DNA of 42,250 bases from Planctomycetota bacterium (GCA_029260735.1 JAJDCR010000054.1:1-42250); one strand, 5' to 3'; positions 16,879-25,826 are shown, numbered from the stretch's first letter. Notes: generated by a model from the letters alone, not told the origin. Numbers and translations: made by a program.

Positions 16879-19641
16879 CTACTTTATATCCTCATTCAGC
16901 CTGGCATACACTTTTTTCATCATTAGCTCTTTCACCAGTGCCCCGAAGGATTGGTCTTCCAGTATCTTTTCAAAAATTTCTTGGTTTTGATCCATCCGAT
17001 CAATTAGTTTATCAATAAACATTTCTTCAAAAGCATATTTAAAAGTATCGAGTTTATTGACTTTAGCTTGTGTCTGCAAGGTTTCATCATTCATGAGTTC
17101 TGTTTCTATCTGTTCAAAGAATAATCTATCCGCTTCCTCAAACTCTGTCCCAAAACGTTCATTTAATACGTTAATGATTTCAGACAAAGTCGCTTTTTCT
17201 TCTTTTTCCCGTTTCATACCGGCTTCTGACAATCCTTCTAACTCTCCTTCTTCTCCAGAAATTAAGTCCATTGCCCCATCTTTTATTTTTTGTAGGCGGT
17301 AGTACTCGATTGCGACCTCATCTGTAAGCTTCATACTTTCGGCCAAATCTCGTTTTGGTAGCTTGACCAGTAGTAGTTTGGCGTAAGCATAAAACTTTTC
17401 AAACTCAGGTTCTCTGAAAGGCATTATCTGAGCAAGGAAGGAATATAAGTTTGTCCAAGTGCGTAAGCTTTTTTTGAACTCCTCCTTTTCTGGCTCACTT
17501 TCTATGTTTTTATAACGATCCACCGCTGGATCTATAAAGCTGTAGAGCTTAGATTGTGTTCGGGCGTTCATTCGGGTGTCTGGGTTGAAATAGACTTTTG
17601 CGAACGCATCTATTTCCGAAGATAAATATACCTGCCGCTCATCCAGTTTCGCCTTTAAATCATATAGATGATTGGGTTCCGGTCCTTCACCTCCTATTGT
17701 CATTTCATAATAAGGCTGAAAAGAATCAAAAATGTCTTCTCTCTTATTTCTAAAATCCAAGACAAAAGTGTCCTCTTTCCCAGGTGCTGTTCGATTCAAA
17801 CGGGAAAGTGCCTGCACAGCCTTAACACCTGATAATGATTTATCCACGTACAAAGTATGCAGCAAGGGCTGATCAAAACCTGTTTGGTATTTATCCGCGA
17901 CAATCAAAATTTTATAATCTTCCCCTTCGAATACCTTAGGCAATTCCTTTTCCCCAAAACCGGTCAACTGCGGTTCGCTAACTCCTTCCACCTTCCCTGA
18001 AAAGGCAACCAGTATTTTTATATTCTGCTCGTACCCTTTATCTTTGATATAACGATTAAATTCTTCAAAATAACGTTTTGCATGGAGCCTTGAGGATGTT
18101 ACCAACATCGCTTTTGCTCTTCCCCCAATTTTGGTAGCCACCACCTGGCGAAAATGCTCAATAATAATTTCTGTCTTCTGAGCCAGATTATGCGGGTGCA
18201 AAGAAACAAAACGCCCAATTGCCTGAGCCGCCTTCTTTTTATTGATTTTCGGATCTTCCTCGATGGCTTTCGAAAGCTTAAAATAGAGCTGATAAGTGAT
18301 GTAGTTCTGCAATACATCCAAAATAAAGCCCTCTTCAATGGCCTGCCTCATAGAGTAGAGATGAAAGGGTTGCGGTTTATCTTGATTATCAGTATGACCA
18401 AACACTTCCAAGGTTTTATATTTTGGTGTCGCGGTAAAGGCAAAGAAAGATAGGTTCGGTTGTTGACCACGGGCTGCTGCAGATCTTTCCACATAACGGT
18501 TTACTAGTTCCTGCGAATCAACAACTTCTCCGTCATCCTCGCCGTATTTCGGAAAAGGTTCTTTTACGCAAAGTTGATCCATCCTGTTATCAGGGTCATC
18601 TGATGACAAAAGGGCTTCTTTCATCTTTTTACTGGCTTCACCACCCTGCGAACTATGGGCCTCATCAATAATCACCGCATATTTCCTGTCAGGTAGGCTC
18701 CTCACTTTATCTACCACAAAGGGAAATTTTTGCAAGGTGGTAATAATAATATTCGAGCCGCCATCAATAGCATTTGCCAACTGCTGTGAATCCTTATCAA
18801 TGCGCTGTACCACGCCCGATTTATGCTCAAACTGGTAAATGGTATTTTGCAGTTGGGAATCCAGGACACGACGGTCTGTCACCACAACTACACTATCAAA
18901 TATCCGTTCATCCTCTTCATTGTGTAAACTCGATAACCGATAAGAAAGCCAAGCAATAGAATTACTTTTTCCGGAACCAGCGGAATGTTGCACCAGATAA
19001 TTATGACCCGCCCCTTCATTTTTAACGTGGGTAGCTATTTTACGCACTACGTCTAACTGATGAAAGCGGGGAAAAATCAATTTTTCTTTTTTTCGAGTAC
19101 GTCCCTCAAAATCAAATTCTTCGGTTTGCAGATGGATAAAACGTCCGATAATCTCAAGCCAGCTATCTTTTGCTAGAATGTTTTGCCATAAGTAATCCGT
19201 TCGATAGCCTTTCGGATTAGGAGGATTACCCGCACCATAGTTATAGCCTTTATTAAAGGGCAACCAATATGTCTTACTACCTTCTAGCCGAGTAGTCATA
19301 TAGACTTCTTCATCATCCACAACAAAATGTACCAAGGCTCTTTTTTTAAAAGTAAACAACAGCTCTCTATTATCTCTTGTCGTAGCGTACTGCTTTTTAG
19401 CATGGGCTATACTTTGTCCGGTAAAACGATTTTTAAGCTCAAGCGTTGCCACAGGCAAACCATTCAGTGACAAAACCAAGTCAACAGAGTTTTTATTCTT
19501 TTCACTGTAATAAACCTGACGAGTCACCTTAAGCTGATTTTGGTTGTATAAGGATATTGTATCAGGATTTAATCCCGATTCCGGTTTGAAGAAAGCACAT
19601 TTAAAGCGCACTCCGTAATCGACAAAACCATTGCGGATCAC
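16879..19641 (-). CDS. hsdR: Type I restriction enzyme R subunit, N-terminally truncated
   Basis: Residues ~45-70 hold the HsdR nuclease motif ([19 protein letters not shown], Asp and ExK). Next come the helicase motor ([14 protein letters not shown]alker A at ~219-226, [12 protein letters not shown] motif [11 protein letters not shown] motif [15 protein letters not shown] motif VI) and a C-terminal region for complex assembly. Full HsdR proteins have roughly 90-100 more residues before the sequence equivalent to [14 protein letters not shown]; here the frame begins there with a GTG. Directly upstream is the beginning of an hsdM gene, joined out of frame, and no hsdS is present. The motor and nuclease motifs are intact, but without HsdM and HsdS it cannot form a normal restriction complex, so it is probably a non-functional remnant unless partners are encoded elsewhere. 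Confidence 0.85.
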   Translation of the reverse strand: MIRNGFVDYGVRFKCAFFKPESGLNPDTISLYNQNQLKVTRQVYYSEKNKNSVDLVLSLNGLPVATLELKNRFTGQSIAHAKKQYATTRDNRELLFTFKKRALVHFVVDDEEVYMTTRLEGSKTYWLPFNKGYNYGAGNPPNPKGYRTDYLWQNILAKDSWLEIIGRFIHLQTEEFDFEGRTRKKEKLIFPRFHQLDVVRKIATHVKNEGAGHNYLVQHSAGSGKSNSIAWLSYRLSSLHNEEDERIFDSVVVVTDRRVLDSQLQNTIYQFEHKSGVVQRIDKDSQQLANAIDGGSNIIITTLQKFPFVVDKVRSLPDRKYAVIIDEAHSSQGGEASKKMKEALLSSDDPDNRMDQLCVKEPFPKYGEDDGEVVDSQELVNRYVERSAAARGQQPNLSFFAFTATPKYKTLEVFGHTDNQDKPQPFHLYSMRQAIEEGFILDVLQNYITYQLYFKLSKAIEEDPKINKKKAAQAIGRFVSLHPHNLAQKTEIIIEHFRQVVATKIGGRAKAMLVTSSRLHAKRYFEEFNRYIKDKGYEQNIKILVAFSGKVEGVSEPQLTGFGEKELPKVFEGEDYKILIVADKYQTGFDQPLLHTLYVDKSLSGVKAVQALSRLNRTAPGKEDTFVLDFRNKREDIFDSFQPYYEMTIGGEGPEPNHLYDLKAKLDERQVYLSSEIDAFAKVYFNPDTRMNARTQSKLYSFIDPAVDRYKNIESEPEKEEFKKSLRTWTNLYSFLAQIMPFREPEFEKFYAYAKLLLVKLPKRDLAESMKLTDEVAIEYYRLQKIKDGAMDLISGEEGELEGLSEAGMKREKEEKATLSEIINVLNERFGTEFEEADRLFFEQIETELMNDETLQTQAKVNKLDTFKYAFEEMFIDKLIDRMDQNQEIFEKILEDQSFGALVKELMMKKVYARLNEDIK

Positions 19642-19765
19642 AATCCAAACGACGTAATACTGTCATTGGTAAAATGACCTTGCCATAATCTGATTGTTTA
19701 TAATCACCCCTTAACAGGTCGGCCACTTCCCATATCAGGTTCGCTTTTTCTTTGAAGTTTGTCAT
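19601..19765 (-). pseudogene. hsdM: hsdM 5' remnant fused out of frame to hsdR
   Basis: From ATG 19765 the minus strand encodes [20 protein letters not shown], then [20 protein letters not shown] and DC, which is the N-terminus of a type I modification subunit. It then runs into hsdR DNA in the wrong frame ([12 protein letters not shown]) and stops at 19601. The junction lies near 19640 at GATTGTGATC. Both genes could share a few bases there (LRRLDC in hsdM, a D-V-I-R codon run in hsdR), which fits a deletion at short homology. A GGAAAG ribosome site precedes the ATG. Confidence 0.85.
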
Positions 19766-19902
19766 TTACTTTCCATTGTTGATTTTGATTTGGCATGATT
19801 CAAGATTTCATGACATGCAGATGTTATATTGCTTGTAGTATATCGCAAAATTTTATTATGACATTTTCCCTATCTGGATTCCAACTTATTTCCAAGAAAC
19901 AA

Positions 19903-20241
19903 CTAGCCCTCTTTCAAATACTTCTCCTTAACTTCCTCATCAGCATATTCCCAGAGATGATCTACCTTAGTTTTCAACTCAATAAGCTCTTCTCTAGAAA
20001 AAACTTCCTTTTCTTCCAGGTATTCCTCTCTTACTTCAAAATAGGATATACCCACTTCTAGAAGACTGGCTATTTTAAATAGTGCTTCGGTCGGTAGAAC
20101 TTGTACTCCCCTAACTAGGTTAGATATATATGTGGGAGTGCAATCTAAATGTTTTGCTAGTTCTCGTTGGCTCATTTTTTTTTCAATCAATAGGTGCTTA
20201 AGCTTACTTCCTAATTTTTTGGCTAAAGTTTCGTTGACCAT
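19903..20241 (-). CDS. XRE-family HTH regulator
   Basis: 112 residues. The first ~65 form a Cro/CI-type helix-turn-helix (LKHLLIEKKMSQRELAKHLD, then CTPTYISNLVRGVQVLPTE). The charged, coiled C-terminal tail (YFEVREEYLEEKEVFSREEL) is repeated as a scrap at 6292-6384. AAGGAT lies upstream of ATG 20241. It is divergent from the 62-residue gene and recombinase at 20484-22102 and upstream of the hsd remnant. It probably represses one or both units through the ATAACTTAT-like repeats in the shared promoter region. It could be the control protein of the former restriction system or of the recombinase module. Confidence 0.85.
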   Translation of the reverse strand: MVNETLAKKLGSKLKHLLIEKKMSQRELAKHLDCTPTYISNLVRGVQVLPTEALFKIASLLEVGISYFEVREEYLEEKEVFSREELIELKTKVDHLWEYADEEVKEKYLKEG

Positions 20242-20266
20242 ATTTTTTATATCCTTTCCACAAATA

Positions 20267-20412
20267 ATAACTTATAGGTTGTCATGATATTTCTAAGGTT
20301 ATTTATTTTCAAGAAAAAATAAATAAAAGCTGGACAAGAACAATTCATAAGTTATTATAATAATATATAAGATCTTTTTATATTTTTTTATCCAAAAAAT
20401 ACGGATAACTTA
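20267..20412. promoter_or_regulatory. Candidate operators between XRE gene and recombinase
   Basis: AATAACTTAT (20267-20276) recurs inverted as ATAAGTTATT (20347-20356), and a third related ATAACTTA lies at 20405-20412. A separate inverted pair TTATCC / GGATAA spans 20388-20408. These lie in the 240-base divergent promoter region and are candidate XRE binding sites; binding is inferred. Confidence 0.4.
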
Positions 20413-20483
20413 CGTAGGTCTATTTTGTCTGATCATAAGATAAAATGTATTTTCTAATGTCTAATTTTTAAGGAGATGAGTTC

Positions 20484-20672
20484 ATGGATTATAGCTATAA
20501 ACCAAAATCCCGTTCTCTAGATGATTATGAAGTAGAAGTTGTCTTGCCTGAAAACTGGGAATACAAGCAAGAGACTTTAGCTTTACGTTGGGCAAATAAA
20601 CTGTACAAAAAAATTAAAGGGGAAGAAAGATGGAACAGCATCAAATCCGCTATGGCTTGTACGCTCGAGTAA
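20484..20672 (+). CDS. 62-residue protein upstream of recombinase, unknown
   Basis: The ATG at 20484 has a strong AAGGAG ribosome site at 8-base spacing, which makes this short frame credible. The product (MDYSYKPKSRSLDDYEVEVV, then LPENWEYKQETLALRWANKL) is acidic then basic, with no recognised domain. Its last 43 bases overlap the start of the recombinase in another frame, so translation of the two is likely coupled. It could be an accessory or leader protein of the recombinase. Confidence 0.6.
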   Translation: MDYSYKPKSRSLDDYEVEVVLPENWEYKQETLALRWANKLYKKIKGEERWNSIKSAMACTLE

Positions 20673-22102
20673 GCACTGCTAAACAAGGAGGTCGTTATGC
20701 GTCTATTTCTTCGCAGTTCGAACGATTGAAGGGGTATGTTAGTGACCAGGAAAACTCAATTTATGCGACTTTCGAAGACAAGGGCGTTTCTGGAATGAAG
20801 GAGGATCGGACGGGCTACCAAGATTTAGTTGAGGGAATTAAGCATGGTCTTTTTGACAAGGTTCTCTGTACGGAGGTTTCTCGAATTAGCCGCTCTGTGG
20901 TTCTCTTCGAAAAATTTTTGGCTTTGTGTGATAAGTATGGAGTCGAGTTTTTATGCTTGGATGGGGGGATGGGTACTGGGACAGCAAAAGGACGTTCTTT
21001 ATTGCACGTTTACAGTGTTTTAGCTCAAGTGGAAAGAGAGCAGACCTCTATGAGGACTTCTGTCAATATGGAATCTCGTTCTCGGAGAGGTTTATTTAAT
21101 GGGGGCTACATCTATGGGTATCGTCCCGATCCTAAACAAAAAGGGCATTTGAATATCGATGAAAAGGAGGCAAAGTTAATTCGCTTAATGTTTTCTCGAT
21201 ACCTCGAATGGAAATCTTATTGCCGAGTGGCAAGCTGGTTAACAAAACAAGGTTTTAAAACGAGGGCATTTACAAGCAGAGAAGGCAAATTAAGAAAAGC
21301 AGGGCCTTGGAGTAAGAGCAAGGTTTTATACGTTTTGCGAAATCCTGCTTACATAGGAATTAAGAGTGTAGGAGGAAAAATGGTGCCTGCTATTTGGGAT
21401 GCAATTATAGAAAAGGAGACGTGGCATAGTGTTCAGAAAATGTTAGACAAACAACACGTTCCTCAGAAAGAAGGAGGAGAAAAACATACTTACCTTTTAA
21501 CAGGTTTAGTAAGATGTTCTCATTGCGGAGTTACTTTAGAAAATGGTTCAGGAACCGGTTTTCAGGGCAAAAAACTATATTTCTATTATCGGCATCCTCC
21601 TAAAAAAAGAGTTTTTGACTGTCCGCACTCTGCTAATATTCCCGCAGAAGATTTAGAAAGCATGGTAACTTTACAAATGTTAAGAATGATGGATCAGAAA
21701 GGGCTTTTAGATGACTTTACTCAGGATGTTGCAACAAAATTAAAGGAAGATGCTGAGTTAAAGAAAAAAAGCTTAGAGAACATTGAAGAAGAAATCCAAA
21801 GTAATAGGATACGAAAGAATTGTGGTCTTCCTCATTATTTAGAGAAACCTTGGATTAAGAAGTTTTTTCTCTTTACCATTCGAAAAATGCTCCAGCAAGG
21901 AGCTCCTTTAGAAGAAAGAAAAAAAGACTTTACTTCATTGGTACTAAAGGAAGGGATCTCTGCTATGGAAATTCTAGATATAGTTTGGACTATGACAGAA
22001 AGATATAGGCAAGTGGGCGAAATTCACGAAAAGCTAGCTCACATTTTGATCAAAAAAGTAGATTTATTTCCGAAAAAAATTATCGTAACCCTAAGCGATT
22101 GA
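20630..22102 (+). CDS. Large serine recombinase
   Basis: 490 residues. The N-terminal resolvase domain has YARVSTAKQ with the nucleophilic serine at about residue 15, plus FEDKGVSG and the TEVSRISRS segment with active-site arginines. The recombinase domain (YIYGYRPDPKQKGHL to the YVLRNPAYIGI motif) and a zinc-ribbon (RCSHCGV, later DCPHSAN) follow, then a helical/coiled C-terminus. This is the full layout of integrases and transposon recombinases that cut both strands via a phosphoserine link. ATG 20630 has GGGGAAG upstream. It ends 74 bases before a tRNA-Asn gene. It is probably the mobility enzyme of the accessory region; its attachment sites are not identified. Confidence 0.92.
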   Translation: MEQHQIRYGLYARVSTAKQGGRYASISSQFERLKGYVSDQENSIYATFEDKGVSGMKEDRTGYQDLVEGIKHGLFDKVLCTEVSRISRSVVLFEKFLALCDKYGVEFLCLDGGMGTGTAKGRSLLHVYSVLAQVEREQTSMRTSVNMESRSRRGLFNGGYIYGYRPDPKQKGHLNIDEKEAKLIRLMFSRYLEWKSYCRVASWLTKQGFKTRAFTSREGKLRKAGPWSKSKVLYVLRNPAYIGIKSVGGKMVPAIWDAIIEKETWHSVQKMLDKQHVPQKEGGEKHTYLLTGLVRCSHCGVTLENGSGTGFQGKKLYFYYRHPPKKRVFDCPHSANIPAEDLESMVTLQMLRMMDQKGLLDDFTQDVATKLKEDAELKKKSLENIEEEIQSNRIRKNCGLPHYLEKPWIKKFFLFTIRKMLQQGAPLEERKKDFTSLVLKEGISAMEILDIVWTMTERYRQVGEIHEKLAHILIKKVDLFPKKIIVTLSD

Positions 22103-22128
22103 AAATACCGGAATGGAGTTTTTTGCAT

Positions 22129-22169
22129 AAAAAAAGGCTGAAGCTCTTTTATTATAAGGGCTACAGCCT
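22129..22169 (-). terminator. Rho-independent terminator of tRNA-Asn
   Basis: Read on the minus strand, AGGCTG-T-AGCCCTT and AAGAGCT-T-CAGCCT pair with one mismatch and one G-U, with a 7-base AT loop, and TTTTTT follows (22134-22129). It sits directly downstream of the tRNA gene. Confidence 0.8.
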
Positions 22170-22175
22170 GAATAT

Positions 22176-22247
22176 CTCCCTGGACTGGATTCGAACCAAT
22201 AACCTAGTGGTTAACAGCCACCCGCTCTACCGTTGAGCTACCAGGGA
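22176..22247 (-). tRNA. tRNA-Asn (GUU)
   Basis: The minus strand folds as a complete cloverleaf. The acceptor is TCCCTGG / CCAGGGA and the D stem GCTC / GAGC. The anticodon stem GGTGG / CCACT has loop CTGTTAA (anticodon GTT), and the T arm is ATTGG-TTCGAAT-CCAGT. The discriminator is G and no CCA is encoded. It marks the boundary between the recombinase-bearing accessory region and the core-like genes on the right. Whether it is an integration site cannot be shown, because I find no second copy of its 3' end in the window. Confidence 0.95.
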
Positions 22248-22414
22248 ATATATATTTATTTTCTACGTACTTATATATACCTTTTTTTTGAAAAATTGCA
22301 AGCCTTTTTTCGTTTTTTTCTTCATTTTTTTGCGATTTTTTTTGAGGTAGTTATGAGACTTGTTGAGTTTGCTCGATTAGAGCAAGCTGAGGTCCTTACC
22401 TTTTGTGTAAATCG

Positions 22415-23170
22415 CTAGGCTGAATTCGCAGTCAAAGGTCCTTCTGTGTGTCCTTCAATAAACTGCCGGACGTAGGGGTTTTGGGTGCTTCGGATATCAT
22501 CGGGGGTTCCTTCTTCGATGATTTGTCCGCCGTGCATCATGCCGATTCTGTCGGCAATGCGGTAGGCTGAGTGCATGTCATGGGTTACGCAAATCGAGGT
22601 CACTCCTAGTTTCTTTTGGAGTGAGGTGATGAGATCATTGATTTGGTTGCTCATGACGGGGTCTAGTCCGCTGGTGGGCTCGTCGTAAAGGATTACTTGG
22701 GGGTTATGGACGATAGCCCGAGCTAGCCCTACGCGTTTTTTCATTCCTCCAGAGATTTCTGATGGCATGTGCTCTTCGACGCCTTCTAGACCCACAAGCG
22801 CTAATTTTTCGCGAACGATTTCATTGGCTTCGGCGGAGGTGAGCTTATGGTTGTGCTCTTTGAGTGGAAGGGCGACGTTTTGCCCGACGGAGAGCCAGTT
22901 CAGGAGGGCTCCGCTTTGGAAGAGGACACCCATCTTGCGTCTTAATTCGTAGAAACCGTTATGGTCTAGAGTGTTGAGAGATTGTCCCATGACCTCTATA
23001 TTTCCTTCATCTGGAGACATCAAACCCATGATATTTTTGAGGGTAACGCTTTTTCCGGTTCCACTACGCCCAATAATAACATAGGTTTCTCCCTCCCTAA
23101 CATGAAGATTCATACCGCTAAGGATTTGCCGGCCGCCCAGTTTAAGAAAGAGATTTTCCAGTTTGATCAT
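22415..23170 (-). CDS. mlaF: MlaF-type ABC transporter ATPase
   Basis: 251 residues. Walker A is GRSGTGKS, the signature ISGGMKKRVGLARAI is the variant characteristic of Mla/MCE-associated ATPases, and Walker B is VILYDEPTSGLDP; the H-loop is CVTHD. It powers phospholipid movement between outer and inner membrane together with the MlaE permease. An AGGGA ribosome site precedes ATG 23170. It is the last gene of the minus-strand set lipoprotein, mlaE, mlaF, but a MITE (23226-23337) separates it from mlaE. No MCE-domain mlaD is in the window. Confidence 0.93.
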   Translation of the reverse strand: MIKLENLFLKLGGRQILSGMNLHVREGETYVIIGRSGTGKSVTLKNIMGLMSPDEGNIEVMGQSLNTLDHNGFYELRRKMGVLFQSGALLNWLSVGQNVALPLKEHNHKLTSAEANEIVREKLALVGLEGVEEHMPSEISGGMKKRVGLARAIVHNPQVILYDEPTSGLDPVMSNQINDLITSLQKKLGVTSICVTHDMHSAYRIADRIGMMHGGQIIEEGTPDDIRSTQNPYVRQFIEGHTEGPLTANSA

Positions 23171-23223
23171 AATTTAGTCCCTGAAGTTTATTTCAATTTT
23201 CCAATCTTGGATTTTACGCCCGT

Positions 23224-23339
23224 TAGGGCGTGTGTTCTCATTCAGCCCACCACGTATGTTGCTAAAAAACTAGAACCAAAAACTATACATCTAATCGTCC
23301 AAAACATTGCAAAAAAGCTGAATGAGGACACACGCCCTA
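23224..23339. mobile_element. 112-bp MITE with TA target duplication
   Basis: The terminal inverted repeats GGGCGTGTGTTCTCATTCAG+C (23226-23246) and GCTGAATGAGGACACACGCC+C (23317-23337) are complementary over 21 bp with one mismatch. Both ends are flanked by TA, as in IS630/Tc1-mariner-type elements. About 70 bp lies inside, with no coding capacity. It sits between mlaE and mlaF; the right TA plus the first base of the element forms the mlaE stop codon TAG on the minus strand. Confidence 0.8.
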
Positions 23340-24122
23340 GAAAACCTTTTCGATTACATTGGACATAAAGTAGTTAAAGATCAGGATCAAAAGAAAAGCG
23401 TCAACTACGCTTTGTCTTGTCGCAATTCCCACTCCCGCGGCTCCATCTTTTGCCTTTAGTCCGTTGGCACAACTGACAATAGCAATGACCATACCAAAGA
23501 CCCAGCCTTTGAATAAGCCCGCAAAAACTAGCTTAAAGGAAGAAACTTGCATTTGGTTGAGAATCTCTCGGAAGTAAACGGAGAAGTCTACTCCGATTTG
23601 GTAGTTTGCGACAATGGACCCTCCGATCAGGCCGACGATATTAACGTAGGCAGTTAGGATCGGAGCAAAGAGAGCTAGGGCAATGACTCGGGGCATAACG
23701 AGAAAGCTTACAGGGTTAATTGACATAACTTCTAGGGCATCAATCTCTTCAGAAACTTTCATCGTGCCAATTTCTGCAGCCATAGCAGATCCTGCTCTTC
23801 CGGCGAGAATAAAAGCGGTCATAAAAGGACCCAGTTCTCGGCAGAGAGTTTCTAGAATAACTACCCCGATCAAGTGCTCTAGGTGGTAATCTTTCAAAGT
23901 GATTCCTGTTTGTAGAGCGAGAATCATTCCGGTAAAAATACCCACAATGATAGTTACGCTAAAGGTTTGTACCCCACAAACGAACATTTGCTCTAAAATA
24001 GATCGGGCTCGGTACCTTATGGCTTTTAGCCAGTAGATCGTTTGAATGAATAGATTCACCGCGTAGCCTGTTTTTTCGCACGACTGAATAACACGGCTAC
24101 CGATTGCTGAAATGAAAGACAT
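23337..24122 (-). CDS. mlaE: MlaE-type ABC transporter permease
   Basis: 261 residues with the MlaE/YrbE domain: several membrane helices and the conserved segments LGPFMTAFILAGRAGSAMAA, EIGTMKVSEEIDALEVM and ISCANGL-like VSCANGLKAKDGA. It forms the membrane channel of the lipid transporter with MlaF. It starts 12 bases after the lipoprotein gene. Its stop codon TAG straddles the junction with the MITE, so the element inserted at the TA of the original stop and the protein end remains intact. Confidence 0.93.
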   Translation of the reverse strand: MSFISAIGSRVIQSCEKTGYAVNLFIQTIYWLKAIRYRARSILEQMFVCGVQTFSVTIIVGIFTGMILALQTGITLKDYHLEHLIGVVILETLCRELGPFMTAFILAGRAGSAMAAEIGTMKVSEEIDALEVMSINPVSFLVMPRVIALALFAPILTAYVNIVGLIGGSIVANYQIGVDFSVYFREILNQMQVSSFKLVFAGLFKGWVFGMVIAIVSCANGLKAKDGAAGVGIATRQSVVDAFLLILIFNYFMSNVIEKVF

Positions 24123-24134
24123 ATTTTCTTCTCA

Positions 24135-25649
24135 CTATGGTTTTTTGCTATCAGAAACAGACTTTTCGTTAGGGGTCGACTTGGGATATTCTTTTTTATC
24201 TCCCCAGCTTAAATGGGGTAGGTAAAAAAAGCGTAACCCGCTTTCGCCATCTTCATGTTTGTACTCAAATAATCCTCCGAGTACGGAAAAACGGCTCATA
24301 TCTTTATCTGGTTTATGAACGTTTTTATAGGAAAAGAAGAGCACTCGGTGGTAAAGAGAATCTTTTTTGGCTCGGTATTTATAGAAAGGTCCCAGAAAGG
24401 TAAAATCTCGGTTATCTCCTTCTCCTTTGTTGTAATCAAAAAGAGTAAAGAGAGGAACCCAGGCTTTTTCAAAACCTTCGGGCATATAGTCTTCAAACCA
24501 AAAAAGGCTAAGAGCTCTTTGTCTCGTTGACCCATCTTCGTCTTCACTGTATTCATAGAAAGGCCAAATTTTAGTGCGTCGAGTGGGCTTAGCTCCTTCT
24601 TCTTTACCTTGACGAAAATGGCTCCAGTAAAAAGGAAGAATGTAAAGGCTCTCTTTGCTATAACTAGGGTATTCACTTTTTGAATGCCAAAAGAAGGGCC
24701 ACATATAAATACGGTCTTTTTCCCAAATATTATTTCCGAGGTCTTTATCGATTGTCCAATATAAAGGCCAGGCTCTAAATTCCTCTTGGCCTGCTCCTGT
24801 TCGGTACTTAAAGAAAGGCCAAGGCATATTGTATTCGCGGTAGTTGTTTGGCTCATGAATCGAGTAAGAAAAGAAAGGCCAAAGAAAAGAGCGGGCCGTC
24901 GATACTTCGCTGGTGGATTGCCCATAAAAAGGAAAAAACATAAACTCTGTGACAGGATGTTTCTTGTCGAGTTGCTCTAAGTTATAATGAATAAAAGGCC
25001 AGACATAGCTTCGCCGACGAAATTTTCCTTCTTTTTCATAGTTACTGTACATAAAAGCATAGAAGCTAAATTTTTTCCCGCCCCCTTCGCCAAAACGAAA
25101 AAACGGCCACATGTAGGCTTTACTCTTGTAATCGCCATCTCGGAAGGTCATATAAAAAGGAAAAGGCTTTCCTTCGATTTCATCCATGGCAAAGAGACCT
25201 TTGATATTTCCCCAGAATCCCATAAAGAGGTAAGGCCCCTCCTTGGTGTCTGTTCCTCCGAAGGTAAAAAAAGGAAGAAAGAACCAATCAAAATCTCGCT
25301 CCCCTAGCTCGGGCCAAGTTTTGTCTTTCGAGTAGTAAAAAGGGATAATCCATATTTTAGCTTCATCTGGTTTATTTTGATAGTAGATGAAAGGCCACAA
25401 AAACATGAGTCTTAGCTCATCTTTGTTTTGAGGAAATTCTCCGACAAAAAAAGGTCGGAAAGCGTGAGTTTTTTCATCAGGGGTACTAGTGTAGGAGTAA
25501 AAATTGGTCAAAATATCTAGATGAGTAGTGGATTCCTTCTCGTCATGCTCGTAGTAGACAAGGGGCCAAACATCTATTTCTGATGTGCTTTGACATCCCC
25601 CCAGAAAAAAAATTGGGAGCAAAAGCAAGAGGATAAACTGTCGATTCAT
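24135..25649 (-). CDS. Lipoprotein with repeated WPFF motifs, unknown family
   Basis: 504 residues. The signal peptide ends in a lipobox (FFLGGC, Cys 19), so it is a predicted lipoprotein. The mature part carries a degenerate repeat centred on W-P-F/L-F/Y-x-Y/F: LWPFIYY, MWPFFRF, VWPFIHY, LWPFFSY, PWPFFKY, MWPFFWH, IWPFYEY, plus WPL variants. They recur every ~25-50 residues and alternate with charged turns (YKSKAY, EGKFRRR). The pattern suggests many amphipathic beta strands, perhaps a beta-barrel or sheet at the outer membrane. It is transcribed just before mlaE-mlaF, so a role as outer-membrane partner of the lipid transporter is plausible but inferred. I know no characterised member. Confidence 0.8.
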   Translation of the reverse strand: MNRQFILLLLLPIFFLGGCQSTSEIDVWPLVYYEHDEKESTTHLDILTNFYSYTSTPDEKTHAFRPFFVGEFPQNKDELRLMFLWPFIYYQNKPDEAKIWIIPFYYSKDKTWPELGERDFDWFFLPFFTFGGTDTKEGPYLFMGFWGNIKGLFAMDEIEGKPFPFYMTFRDGDYKSKAYMWPFFRFGEGGGKKFSFYAFMYSNYEKEGKFRRRSYVWPFIHYNLEQLDKKHPVTEFMFFPFYGQSTSEVSTARSFLWPFFSYSIHEPNNYREYNMPWPFFKYRTGAGQEEFRAWPLYWTIDKDLGNNIWEKDRIYMWPFFWHSKSEYPSYSKESLYILPFYWSHFRQGKEEGAKPTRRTKIWPFYEYSEDEDGSTRQRALSLFWFEDYMPEGFEKAWVPLFTLFDYNKGEGDNRDFTFLGPFYKYRAKKDSLYHRVLFFSYKNVHKPDKDMSRFSVLGGLFEYKHEDGESGLRFFYLPHLSWGDKKEYPKSTPNEKSVSDSKKP

Positions 25650-25700
25650 GAGAAAATCTCTTATAAAAGAAGGTGGCGAAGGCTTGTTTCTATATTCTAT

Positions 25701-25733
25701 TTTATTTTTGCTTTATTTTTGCTTTATTTTTGC
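25701..25733. promoter_or_regulatory. 11-bp x3 phased A-tract repeat upstream of the lipoprotein operon
   Basis: TTTATTTTTGC occurs three times in direct tandem. On the transcribed (minus) strand this is GCAAAAATAAA with A5 tracts in phase with the helical turn, 50-85 bases upstream of the lipoprotein start. Such phasing usually gives intrinsic DNA bending or an UP-like element. Confidence 0.5.
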
Positions 25734-25753
25734 TTCATTTAATCAAAAGACAT

Positions 25754-25797
25754 TTGGCATAGGTGCCTCCTCAAAAAAGAGGAGACTCCTATGCCAA
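25754..25797. terminator. Long hairpin between sucD and the lipoprotein operon
   Basis: TTGGCATAGG (25754-25763) pairs perfectly with CCTATGCCAA (25788-25797). After a 3x3 internal loop, CTCCTC pairs with GAGGAG around an A6 loop. It lies 30 bases after the sucD stop (minus strand). A perfect U-tract is lacking, but position and strength suggest a terminator for sucCD. Confidence 0.6.
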
Positions 25798-25826
25798 GTA
25801 ATCTAAAACTGCAGCTAAATCAATAG

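Noticed and set aside
22177..22199. tRNA 3' end as attachment site of an integrated island
   Set aside because: I find no second copy of this sequence in the window, so no att duplication can be claimed.
24296..24925. 209-codon frame inside the WPFF lipoprotein gene, same strand, other frame
   Set aside because: No ribosome site or motif; the lipoprotein frame has a signal peptide, lipobox and regular repeats.
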